NCBI RefSeq assembly: GCF_900183975.1
Contig: NZ_LT853882.1
Location: 1,233,501-1,297,500 of the forward strand
Direction: 5' to 3'
Source: Xanthomonas fragariae
GTDB lineage: Bacteria > Pseudomonadota > Gammaproteobacteria > Xanthomonadales > Xanthomonadaceae
Length of the DNA: 64,000 bases
The notes beneath the pieces are model-generated. The model worked only from the letters and a program-made list of their open reading frames with translations. It did no database searches and was not told the DNA's origin. This document shows positions 36,426 through 45,007 of this stretch, one piece after another. Position numbers and translations under genes: made by a program. Every line of letters begins with the position of its first letter. The stretch's first letter is position 1.

Positions 36426-37442
36426 GTGAGCGCAAGCAGTCCAATGGAAGCGGTGGCCTTTCCAAGCCCCGAAACCTTCGTTGCCGCTGACGTGGGAGGC
36501 ACGCATGTGCGCCTGGCGCTGGTGTGCGAAAGCGCCGACGCGCGCAAGCCGGTCACTGTGCTGGACTACCGCAAATACCGCTGCGCCGACTATCCAAGTC
36601 TTGCCGAGATCATGGTCGCCTACTTCGCGGAGGTGGGCTGTGCGCCGGTAAAGCGCGGCGTCATTGCCAGCGCCGGTTACGCCTTGGAAGACGGCAGCGT
36701 GATCACCGCCAACCTGCCATGGTTGCTGGCGCCCGAGCAGATTCGACGCCAGCTCGGTATGCAAGCGTTGCATCTGGTCAACGATTTCGAAGCGGTTGCC
36801 TACGCGGCCAATTACATGGCCTGCAATCAGGTCATGCAGTTGTCCGGCCCGCCGCAAGGCGCACCTGGGCCTGCGCTGGTGCTCGGCCCGGGCACCGGCC
36901 TGGGTGCTGCGCTGTGGATTCCCAACGGCGCCAACCCGGTGGTGTTGCCGACCGAAGCCGGTCACGCCGCGCTCGCGGCAGCCAGCGATCTGGAAGTGGC
37001 GTTGCTACAGGAACTGCGCCGCACGCGCACGCATGTGGCCACCGAGCACCTGCTCTCCGGCCCCGGCCTGCTGAATTTGTATACCGCACTGGCTGCACTA
37101 CGCGGCGAGCCCGCAATCCGCACCAGCCCGGCCGACGTCACCACTGCCGCCCTCGCGGGCAATGATGTGTTGGCGCGCGACGCGTTGCAGGCGTTCTGCG
37201 GCTTCATGGGCAGCGTAGTCGGCGACTTGATGCTGCTCTACGGCGTGCGCAGTGGCGTCTATCTGGCCGGTGGGTTTCTGCCGCAGATCGCGACATTCAT
37301 TGCCGGCAGCGATTTCGTCGCGCGCCTGCTCGACAAGGGCGCGTTGCGCCCTGCGCTGGAGCAGGTGCCGGTCAGCATCGTCGAGCACGGGCAGCTTGGT
37401 GTGATTGGCGCGGCCAGCTGGTTTCTGCAGCACGGCCGCTGA
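36426..37442 (+). CDS. glk: Glucokinase (Glk family)
   Basis: Glk phosphorylates glucose with ATP in the cytoplasm. The 338-aa protein has the N-terminal phosphate loop 'VAADVGGTHVRLAL', the sugar-binding 'LVNDFEAVAY' with catalytic Asp, and the 'LGPGTGLGAAL' loop. 'PTEAGHAALAA' carries the substrate Glu and His. It belongs to the non-ROK glucokinase family. The GTG start at 36426 is preceded by CAGGAGAAC. It diverges from the N-glycan TonB receptor and shares its control region; in xanthomonads a Glk-family kinase commonly accompanies carbohydrate utilisation loci. It could have broader hexose specificity than glucose. Confidence 0.9.
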   Translation: MSASSPMEAVAFPSPETFVAADVGGTHVRLALVCESADARKPVTVLDYRKYRCADYPSLAEIMVAYFAEVGCAPVKRGVIASAGYALEDGSVITANLPWLLAPEQIRRQLGMQALHLVNDFEAVAYAANYMACNQVMQLSGPPQGAPGPALVLGPGTGLGAALWIPNGANPVVLPTEAGHAALAAASDLEVALLQELRRTRTHVATEHLLSGPGLLNLYTALAALRGEPAIRTSPADVTTAALAGNDVLARDALQAFCGFMGSVVGDLMLLYGVRSGVYLAGGFLPQIATFIAGSDFVARLLDKGALRPALEQVPVSIVEHGQLGVIGAASWFLQHGR

Positions 37443-37662
37443 TCGGCTGCACGTCTATCCAGGAAGGACTGATCGCTGGTGCTGGCGTGTCTGGCAGCCG
37501 AGAAGAGACCCGATACGCCGCCGCAACCCAGTGGCGATTTTTTCACCACTCACCTTGACAGCGTGACGTGCCGGGGCGTGCGCGCACATATGCACAGCCT
37601 TACGCAATGTCCATCCACAGGGACTGTGGAAAAAACGGCATCTAGAATCGACAGGCCTGGCT

Positions 37663-39396
37663 CTACTTCGCCGCCTGATCCCGTGCCAGTGCAGGCACCG
37701 TCACTGGGTCCATGATGCGGTTCTTCAGCACCTTGTCCTTGAAGAACCAGTTCTTCTCGCAAAGGATCGGCTTGCTGCCTTCGAAGAACAGCAGCTCGTT
37801 GTCGCCGGGCAGCTCCTTGATTTCCTGCGGCAGCATCAATGCGCGGCGTTCTTCGGTGTAGCTGTAGGACACGTTGCTTGTGCCGCCGCCCCGGCTGGTG
37901 GAGCGATTCTGCTTGCGGATCGCTCGGTAGCCCAGCATATCGCTGTAGGCGTTGGCGTCTTCCTGCTCGCGGGGTGGGAACACGATGCTGGCGGCGTGGT
38001 TGGTGATGAAGTTCTGAGCGTCGTCGGCGCCATAGGTGGCACGCAATTGCGATTGGCTCTGGATAATGCACAAATCGCGCACGCCGTAGCTGGCGGAGAT
38101 CGAGATGCGCTTGGCCCATACATCGACCCGACCCATGGCGGTGAATTCGTCCATCAGCATCAGCATCTGATACTTGAGCTCGGGGTCTTCGTGGAGCTGT
38201 TTGTCGAGATTATTGCCGATCACCGAACTGAAGAAGATATTCAGCAGCTTGCTGCTTTCGTCCAGTTTCTGAGTCGGGATAATGACGTACACAGTGGTGA
38301 GGCGTTTGCGGATCGCAGTGACGTCGATATCGGTGGCATTGGTGGCCGCCGCCAGGATCGGGCTCAGAAACTGCTGCAGCGGCGCCTGCATGGTGGCTAT
38401 GACCGAGGAGAAGGTCTGCTCGGCCAAGCCGGCCAGTGCGTTGAAGGTCGAGCGCGTCTGCGGGCTGATGTAACTGTAGTTTTTACTGGTGAGAATATTT
38501 TTCAACAGATCCGCGGTGCTCTCGCCACCGTCACCGCCGCTGGAGAAGCGCAGGATGCGCTCCAGACTGGGAAAGAGCGGGCTCTGGTTGGGATCGTCCA
38601 CGCCATCGAAGCCCAGGTTGCGCCTGCGGTCCCATCGCTCGAACATGAAACAAGCGAACGCCACAAACGCAGCGCGTGGCTGGGTGACCCAGAAGCTGTC
38701 TTTCCCTGGTTCGTCCGGATACAGAATCGCCGCCATGGTCTGGATGGAGGCGATACGCTCGCGCGGATCGTCCGGCACCAGCGTAAGTGGATTGAAGCGG
38801 TGGGTCCTGCCATCGGTGGCATACGGCGCCCAGACGTAGATCTGTTGACTTTGCGAGGCGCGATACCCGCTGGTGGCCTTGAACAATTCGCCTTTCAGGT
38901 CGAGCACCACCATGGACTGCTGATAAGTCAGCAGCACGGGGATGGCAATGGAGGTGGTTTTGCCCGAACGCGTTGGTGCCACCACGATGACGTGCAGCGC
39001 ACCGTTGATGTAGATATAGCGGCCCTTGAGTTTGCCGACCAGGATGCTTTCCGGCTTTTTGTCCAGCATTCCGGCTTTTTTCAGATCGGCGACGGTGGCA
39101 AAACTGGCTTCTCCGTGCAGGGATTCCTGTTTGCTCTTGAGCATCGGGATAAGCAGCAGCGCCCAACCCAGCAGGGGCAAGCCGAAGCCGAGGATGCCGC
39201 TTATCTTGATGCGCAGGACATAAGGCTTTACCTGCGGCAGGTCGAGCGCCTTCCAATATTCCAGATACGTCGTGGCTTTCAGCGGCACCTGCAACTTCAG
39301 CAGCGCCAATGTGATGAAACCGGACAGGTACATCCCGGCAACCAATGCAAGGATCAACAAGATCGCTGCAACGCCCACTTTTCCCTTACTACTCAT
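37663..39396 (-). CDS. virD4: VirD4 type IV secretion coupling ATPase
   Basis: VirD4 is the inner-membrane hexameric ATPase that recruits XVIPCD-tailed effectors and feeds them to the X-T4SS channel. I chose the ATG at 39396 (MSSKGKVGVAAILL, with GGAGATGG upstream), giving 577 aa. Two transmembrane helices lie at about 7-27 and 67-85. Walker A is 'APTRSGKTTS' at about 140-148, and Walker B-type 'MLMDEFTAMGR' lies in the C-terminal half. The all-alpha domain lies between. Upstream and overlapping is the effector gene; downstream is glk. None of virB1-B11 is in the window, so the coupling protein is separated from the channel genes or they lie elsewhere. Confidence 0.93.
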   Translation of the reverse strand: MSSKGKVGVAAILLILALVAGMYLSGFITLALLKLQVPLKATTYLEYWKALDLPQVKPYVLRIKISGILGFGLPLLGWALLLIPMLKSKQESLHGEASFATVADLKKAGMLDKKPESILVGKLKGRYIYINGALHVIVVAPTRSGKTTSIAIPVLLTYQQSMVVLDLKGELFKATSGYRASQSQQIYVWAPYATDGRTHRFNPLTLVPDDPRERIASIQTMAAILYPDEPGKDSFWVTQPRAAFVAFACFMFERWDRRRNLGFDGVDDPNQSPLFPSLERILRFSSGGDGGESTADLLKNILTSKNYSYISPQTRSTFNALAGLAEQTFSSVIATMQAPLQQFLSPILAAATNATDIDVTAIRKRLTTVYVIIPTQKLDESSKLLNIFFSSVIGNNLDKQLHEDPELKYQMLMLMDEFTAMGRVDVWAKRISISASYGVRDLCIIQSQSQLRATYGADDAQNFITNHAASIVFPPREQEDANAYSDMLGYRAIRKQNRSTSRGGGTSNVSYSYTEERRALMLPQEIKELPGDNELLFFEGSKPILCEKNWFFKDKVLKNRIMDPVTVPALARDQAAK

Positions 39397-42300
39397 GCAT
39401 CCATCTCCATATATCGTTGCGTCCGGCATGTGCACGGCGCACGCCAGACTCGGCAGCTCCCACTACGCGTCGCGTCAGAGGGTCATGCCGGGCTGTGATT
39501 GTGATTGCAGGCGGTCTTGGGCGATGCGCTGGGCGATCTGTGCATGCTGCAGATCGCCGGCCTGCGCCACCTGCATCGATTCTTGGATCGACGGTGCCGG
39601 CGCGTGCATCGGCACGCATGCGCAACCGAGCGGTGGACGCATACACGGTATCGCGCGCCACATAGAATTCGCCGTTCCAGCCGGGCTTGAAGTAGGACTC
39701 GTTCAGCGCCGCGGTGATCTGGATCAGACGCTCTTCTGAAAACTGATGGCCTTGCGCCTGCATCCGCTCCTGTACGTCCGCATACAGCGCATGCCGGGGA
39801 TGGGTGGGGTCGCTGTAGGGCAGTAACCAAGGCGAGGGCGGCGTGCGCTGGCCTTGATCGGTGGCGGTGGCCACCTGTGCCTGTTCGCGTTGCGCATCGC
39901 GGGTCGTCTCGTCTTCGGCGCGCTGCGCTTGTTCCTGTTCTCGTTGCTGCTCTTGTTGCTGTTCTCGTTGTTGCTTTTGTTGCTTTTGTTGCTGTTGCTG
40001 CTGGAGCTGCAGTTGCGATTGATGGTCCTGCTGCAATTGCCACTGGCGTTGCTGTTCCATCGCTTGCGCGTGCATGTCCTGCTGCTGGCCCGATTGCGCG
40101 CTGGCGGGCACGCTCGGCGTCGATGGCACCGCCGCGGTCTGTTGCGGCGGCTGCACGGTCAGCGTGGGCAGTGTCGTCACAGCCGGCGCTGGCGGCGCAG
40201 AGCCATCGTGCGTGGGGGGCACCTGGGCCTGGCGCTGCTGGGGCGCATCCTGCGATGGCGCCTGCTGGCGTGCCTGCACCTCGCCGAGTGCCTGATGGAT
40301 GTCTTCGGCGCTGGTGACGGCCGCGATGCGATCCACGCCATCGGGCCCACGCTGAAAATGGGCAATGGGGCTGTCCGCTCCGAACAGGCCGCCTGGCCCG
40401 CGCTGCAACTGCATCGAACCATCGCCGGAGAGCCCCGCTGTGTCCCGCGTGCGCTGCGTCGCCAACTCGATCGCCTCGCGCCACTCGGGTTTCAATTCGG
40501 TCCCCACGATGCGATAGCGGTAGAGCGTTTCCTCGTGCTGCAGATCTTGGCGCGATGGCGGCAACTGCGCGATAGCCGCAACGGCCTGCGCATGCTCGGC
40601 CAGGGCCGGTTGCAGGATCGCGCGGGTGGTGTCCAGTTCCCGCGCGACATTGCCCGCCGCAGCACCGCGCTCGCCCGCCCAGCGGCCCTCGGCATCGCGG
40701 CGATACTGCTGGCCGTCCGAGGCGGTCAGTGCGTCTGGATTGGGCAAGGCCTGCTGCATCGCGTCGGAGAGCGGAAGACCATCGGCAGCCCAGCCACTGC
40801 GGTGATACGCCAGTTCATAGCGCGCGGCGATGGCGCCGAGGCTGTTGGCGATGTTGCGGGCGATCACCGCCTCGGCGTGCGCATCCAGTTGCGCTGCGCG
40901 GGCTGGCGCTGCGGTTTCCTGCGCGTAAACGCCGTGATCGTTGGCGCCGCTGACGCCGGTTTTAACCTGGCGATGCCATTGCCCATCGGCGGGGTCGCGC
41001 ATCCAGTCGGCGCTGCTCAGGCTGGGCGTGTCGGTGGCGCTTGCGGACAGGCGATAGGGATTCTGTGGCGAAGGCGCGTCGCGCAACGCCAGTTCTGCCG
41101 CCGCAGTGGTGGCCTGGTAATTCAGTTCGCGGGCTTTTTCGTAGCTGGCGGTGATCCATGTGGAATTGGGATTTTCGCTGCCATCGTTCGTGGCATCGGC
41201 CATGCCCTCGCGCGACCAGGCGGTGCCGTTGAACGCCCACTGCACGCCCTGGCGATCGGTCTGCTGGTAGATGGCGCGGTTGTCGAGCAGGTCGGCCGCT
41301 TTTTCGCCGGCCTTGCTCATGAAATACGCATCGGCGGCGATCAACGCCATCGGGCCGGCGCCAGACGCACCTAATGCATATGCTGCGGCCGTGCCGCCCG
41401 CCCAACCGCCGACATTGCGGCCGGCAAAATGCGTCAGTTCCGAGCGTGCGGCCAATGGATTGTCTTGCGAGAGCCACGTGGCGATTTTCTCGCCGGATTG
41501 TTGCGATTCGTACAACGTGGCGGCTACGCCCAGGGCGCCGACGGCTTTGACGCCGGGGCGGTCGAGCATGGGTGGCGGGTAAGGCCTTAGTTCGGCAGTG
41601 CCATTGCGCAATAACTGCGCGGTCAGTGCATGTCCTTCGGTCAATGCGGGGTCAGCCACCTGCGCGGTGCGTTGCGCCAGCCGCGCCGATGCGCTCGCCT
41701 GCGCGAACTCCGGCTTCAGTGCCTCAGGCGCATGAGCGGGCACATGGACCACCTCGCCTGGGGGCGCATAACGCGCCTGATCGGCGACGAGTTGACTCAC
41801 CTGCCCAGCAGGCGTTGTGCGGTCCATCTTCGGCATGCCGCGGAATAGCACATTGCCCTCTTCCGAGCGATGGATCACGTTCATGCGCGGATCGGTCGGC
41901 TCGTGCATGCGATACAACAGCGGCTCGCTGAACAACCCATTGTGATAATCGGTCAGCAGATTGAGGCTGCGGATCCCCATGCCCCAGCGCAGGTAACTGC
42001 CACCGATGTCCGAATGCGCTCCGGCGACAGTGACATGCAAAAAGCGGCCGTCTGCGGAGCGGCCGAACGGGAGGATCTGATCGACCGGAAACAATCCGCG
42101 CCGCTCGTCGGCGGCACTGAGCTGAAAGCCCGACACCACCGACGGCGGCAAGCGGCGGTCGAACAGCTCCATGTAGCCGGTGGGAACCGGGTCGTAGAGG
42201 CCCACGCTCATCGGTGTCAGGCCGGCGGCCTGGTGGTAGCGGTTGTAGAGCGGTAGCCCGTTTGCGTCGATGCCGCTGATGCCGCCCTTCGGATTGGGAA

Positions 42301-42829
42301 TGCCGCGCTCGTCGATCATGCGGGCCAATAGCGGAACCTGGCTGGCACCTCGGCTGAAACCTTCAAGGTGGAAGGCGATTTTGGCTTGTGGGTCGGCTTG
42401 GAATATCTGCTGAGATTGGGTTCTCAGCCGCTCATACATTTCGTTCGCACGAGCCAGGCTGGTGCGGCCGGTTGCACTGTCCACGGTTCGCGCCAGAACT
42501 TCGTCCTGGGTACCAGGGCCTTTGATGTATTCAAAGTCGATGCGCTTTACGCCTGCATCTTTCAGACCTCTGACCTTATCCCTGAATTTCGCAACGTTGG
42601 TGGCGTGCAATGGATCTTTGTCGGCATCATTGCCGGTGCCATCCATCAGGCCCACGATCAGATAGGAGTGCGGGTCGGCATGATCCAGTAGCTGCGGCAC
42701 TTTGAAACGATAGAGTTCGTCGGCCGCTTGCTCGTACGTGCGCAAATGCTCAGGCGTCGCGGCATAGTGCGACACGTCATCGAGCGGCAGGCCATCTTCG
42801 CCCAGCTGCAGAACGATCTTCTTGTCCAT
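39389..42829 (-). CDS. Lipase-type T4SS effector (DUF2235, Tle1-like) with frameshifted XVIPCD tail
   Basis: This antibacterial effector is about 1,120 aa in its original frame. The N-terminal alpha/beta-hydrolase domain (DUF2235) has nucleophile Ser159 in 'EGFSRGAS', a likely Asp213 in 'GLYDPVPT', and His272 in 'VAGAHSDIGGSY', so it should be a phospholipase. A central Ala-rich helical region and a long Gln/Pro-rich linker (about 860-985) lead to a XVIPCD-like start 'DPTHPRHALYADVQERM'. Near 39600 the frame breaks. The native tail 'PAPSIQESMQVAQAGD…' with Gln-rich end and stop at 39475-39477 is in the next frame, while the present frame runs on with unrelated residues to 39389 and overlaps virD4. 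Secretion may be impaired. Confidence 0.85.
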   Translation of the reverse strand: MDKKIVLQLGEDGLPLDDVSHYAATPEHLRTYEQAADELYRFKVPQLLDHADPHSYLIVGLMDGTGNDADKDPLHATNVAKFRDKVRGLKDAGVKRIDFEYIKGPGTQDEVLARTVDSATGRTSLARANEMYERLRTQSQQIFQADPQAKIAFHLEGFSRGASQVPLLARMIDERGIPNPKGGISGIDANGLPLYNRYHQAAGLTPMSVGLYDPVPTGYMELFDRRLPPSVVSGFQLSAADERRGLFPVDQILPFGRSADGRFLHVTVAGAHSDIGGSYLRWGMGIRSLNLLTDYHNGLFSEPLLYRMHEPTDPRMNVIHRSEEGNVLFRGMPKMDRTTPAGQVSQLVADQARYAPPGEVVHVPAHAPEALKPEFAQASASARLAQRTAQVADPALTEGHALTAQLLRNGTAELRPYPPPMLDRPGVKAVGALGVAATLYESQQSGEKIATWLSQDNPLAARSELTHFAGRNVGGWAGGTAAAYALGASGAGPMALIAADAYFMSKAGEKAADLLDNRAIYQQTDRQGVQWAFNGTAWSREGMADATNDGSENPNSTWITASYEKARELNYQATTAAAELALRDAPSPQNPYRLSASATDTPSLSSADWMRDPADGQWHRQVKTGVSGANDHGVYAQETAAPARAAQLDAHAEAVIARNIANSLGAIAARYELAYHRSGWAADGLPLSDAMQQALPNPDALTASDGQQYRRDAEGRWAGERGAAAGNVARELDTTRAILQPALAEHAQAVAAIAQLPPSRQDLQHEETLYRYRIVGTELKPEWREAIELATQRTRDTAGLSGDGSMQLQRGPGGLFGADSPIAHFQRGPDGVDRIAAVTSAEDIHQALGEVQARQQAPSQDAPQQRQAQVPPTHDGSAPPAPAVTTLPTLTVQPPQQTAAVPSTPSVPASAQSGQQQDMHAQAMEQQRQWQLQQDHQSQLQLQQQQQQKQQKQQREQQQEQQREQEQAQRAEDETTRDAQREQAQVATATDQGQRTPPSPWLLPYSDPTHPRHALYADVQERMQAQGHQFSEERLIQITAALNESYFKPGWNGEFYVARDTVYASTARLRMRADARAGTVDPRIDAGGAGRRSAACTDRPAHRPRPPAITITARHDPLTRRVVGAAESGVRRAHAGRNDIWRWMHE

Positions 42830-42842
42830 ATCGAGCGCTCCC

Positions 42843-43664
42843 TCAGTAGGTCTTGGTCCAAGCCAGGATCAAGTCGTTCCGGCTGATTTTTATGTGCGGA
42901 TCGTGCTGGGGGTCCGCCAGGTGCTTGGTCAGGACATCGGCCCGCATATAGACGTTGATCGTACGGTCGTTGACTTCCAGCAAGATGTAGACGTGATTAC
43001 GCCCGTTTCCAGAATACCCGTAGACCAAGAAAAACTCGTCGATATCTTCCCCGGCAACGTTGTGCAGCATCAGATGGCCTGGGAAAATCTTCTCCAGATC
43101 GACTTCGACATAGCGCTCCACCCCGTCCATTGCCGTCCAGCGGATATCCACGGTCGAAGGAAAGCCGCGCGTCTCGAATTCCTCGGTGCTGCCGAAGCCC
43201 CCTCTCCAGTCGTCTTTCCAGTCCGGAGCATAAGGGTCTCCGGAAGGATCTGCTAAGTGAAGAGAATGCTGCTGTCGATCAAAGATGATGCTGCATCGCA
43301 AGGTGTGATAACAGCGCGCATCGAACGAATAACTATCGAACCGCAGCGGCCACGGCTCGCGCCGCTTCTTCTTGAACGGGTTGCTGAACTTGAACATGTC
43401 GGGGTCGCCGATGTCGGAGAGGGGAGTTTGCGGCAGCAAAGGCGCATCGGCATCCAGTGTAGGCGGGTCCACTACCGGCTGCTCCCACGGCGCCCGCTTC
43501 GGCTTGCGCTTGGGCTGCACCGGCAGCCCGCCGTGTGGCAATGGGCCAAGCTCACGCACCGTGCGCTCGTTGATGAGTTGCAGATCGCGCAGTAGCTGCG
43601 CTTCATGCGCCTCCACAACGCGGCGCGCCACTGCAGCGTAACGTGACTCTGGCGTATCACTCAT
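42843..43664 (-). CDS. Putative immunity protein for the DUF2235 effector
   Basis: This 273-aa protein is encoded 13 bp upstream of the lipase effector in the same direction. I prefer the ATG at 43664 (MSDTPESRYAAVARRVVEAH) to an upstream start because of 'AAGGAGGGCGATAAGCAG' before it. There is no signal peptide or transmembrane helix. The N-terminal third is charged and Pro-rich; the rest looks like a beta-rich globular domain (FDARCYHTLRCSIIFDRQQH and 'DEFFLVYGYSGNGRNHVYIL'). Position alone suggests immunity or a chaperone/adaptor role. A cytoplasmic protector for a membrane-attacking lipase would be unusual, so adaptor is a real alternative. Confidence 0.65.
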   Translation of the reverse strand: MSDTPESRYAAVARRVVEAHEAQLLRDLQLINERTVRELGPLPHGGLPVQPKRKPKRAPWEQPVVDPPTLDADAPLLPQTPLSDIGDPDMFKFSNPFKKKRREPWPLRFDSYSFDARCYHTLRCSIIFDRQQHSLHLADPSGDPYAPDWKDDWRGGFGSTEEFETRGFPSTVDIRWTAMDGVERYVEVDLEKIFPGHLMLHNVAGEDIDEFFLVYGYSGNGRNHVYILLEVNDRTINVYMRADVLTKHLADPQHDPHIKISRNDLILAWTKTY

Positions 43665-43813
43665 CTGCTTATCGCCCTCCTTCGCAATGGACCTGATTGA
43701 ACACAGCAAAGCGCATTCTTCCATCTGCGCTGCATATTATTAATACTTTCGAGTTTAAGTATGATCGGATGAGTCCGCAACCGACGTCCCCCCGCCCTGA
43801 GTAGCGGCCGGGT

Positions 43814-44682
43814 TTAGAGTCCGGGCCTGATGATATCGGTGTTTGCCAGATGTTGGGCATAAGCGGCCGGCGTCATGCCGCCGATTGCTTTCTTGGGTCG
43901 GTCCTCGTTGTATTCGCGTCGCCAACGTTCGATCTCGGTGCGTGCATGCAGCAGTGTTGGGAACCAGTGCTCGTTGAGGCATTCGTCGCGTAGTCGGCCG
44001 TTGAACGATTCGACGTAGGCGTTCTGGTTCGGTTTGCCCGGCTGGATGAGCCGTAGCTGCACACCACGGGCGTGCGCCCAGGCGATCATCGCCCTGCCGC
44101 AAAACTCCTTGCCGTTGTGCCCCGAGGGCAGGCTTCGCGCTCGGTGCGGATCATCTGCGGCAGGCCACGGCTGTGTGCCAGTCGGTCCAGCACGCGCGCA
44201 ACGCCGTGTCCCGAGATCGCGCGCTCCACGTCGATGGCGACCGCTTCGTGGGTTGCGTCGTCCACGATCACCAGACACTTGATCACCCGGCCTTCGGCGG
44301 TGCGGTCGAACACGAAGTCCATCGACCACACCTGGTTGGCCTGCGATGGCCGCAACAATGGTTGGCGCTCGCCCACCGGCACCTTCTTGCGCCTGCGGCG
44401 CCGGACCTGCAACTGCTGTTCGCGGTACAACCGCTCCACGCGCTTGTAGTTCACGACGCGTCCTTCCTGACGAAGTTTGAGATAGATCATCCCCACGCCA
44501 TAGCGGCGATGGCGATGCGCCAGCGCAAGAATGCGCTCGCGTAGCTCAACGTTGCGGTCTTCGCACGGGCGATAGCGCAGCGCACTGGCGCTCATGCCGA
44601 TCGCTGCCAAGGCGCGACGCTCGCTGGCACCGCACCCGATCCACTCGCGCACCAGCGCACGACGCGCGGGTGCGCTCACCAC
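43814..44682 (-). pseudogene. IS407-like transposase OrfB, copy 2, frameshifted
   Basis: The frame is normal through the first catalytic Asp ('VWSMDFVFDRTAEGRVIKCL') and up to 'GLPQMIRTE'. There a 23-bp insertion (44118-44140) replaces the expected 'TDNG' and shifts the frame, ending about 15 residues later. The remaining C-terminus with 'QNAYVESFNGRLRDECLN' is intact in the other frame. The transposase is therefore broken at its second catalytic residue. Confidence 0.87.
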
Positions 44683-44945
44683 TTTTTTCGCAGTGCATCC
44701 TTGATCAGGTCGTTTTCGAACAGCTGCTCGGCCAGCAACTTCTTCAGCCGCGCGTTTTCGGACTCAAGGTCCTTGAGTCGCTTGGCATCGGGCACGCTCA
44801 TCCCGCCGAACTTGCTGCGCCACAGGGAGTACGAGGCCTCACTGAAGCCATGGCGCCGGCACAGGTCTTTGATCGCCACGCCTGCTTCGGCTTCGCGCAG
44901 GAAGCCAATGATCTGCTCTTCGGTAAAACGCTTCTTCACGTCCAA
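44676..44945 (-). CDS. IS3-family (IS407-like) transposase OrfA, copy 2
   Basis: This 89-aa HTH/leucine-zipper protein differs from copy 1 by one residue visible to me (YYLWRSKF against YSLWRSKF here). It has an intact start and an A6G slippery run at 44682-44688 on the - strand for frameshifting into OrfB. Confidence 0.93.
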   Translation of the reverse strand: MDVKKRFTEEQIIGFLREAEAGVAIKDLCRRHGFSEASYSLWRSKFGGMSVPDAKRLKDLESENARLKKLLAEQLFENDLIKDALRKKW

Positions 44946-45007
44946 TCTCCTCGGGGTAGGGAATTGGACTCCAAACTGAGGCGCTACTCAAAATCGGGGG
45001 GACGTCG

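Larger units (their letters stand above)
43782..45007 (-). mobile_element. IS407-like IS3-family element, copy 2 (1,226 bp)
   Basis: It is near-identical to the element at 19548-20774 and in the same orientation, with the same CGACGTCCCCCCG ends. It sits 117 bp upstream of the immunity/effector/virD4 genes, so outward transcription from it could influence them. OrfA is intact. OrfB carries the same 23-bp insertion as copy 1 but not its extra base. Confidence 0.92.

Noticed and set aside
37615..37629. Terminator between glk and virD4
   Set aside because: The 6-bp hairpin CCACAG/CTGTGG has its A/T-run on the wrong side for both genes.
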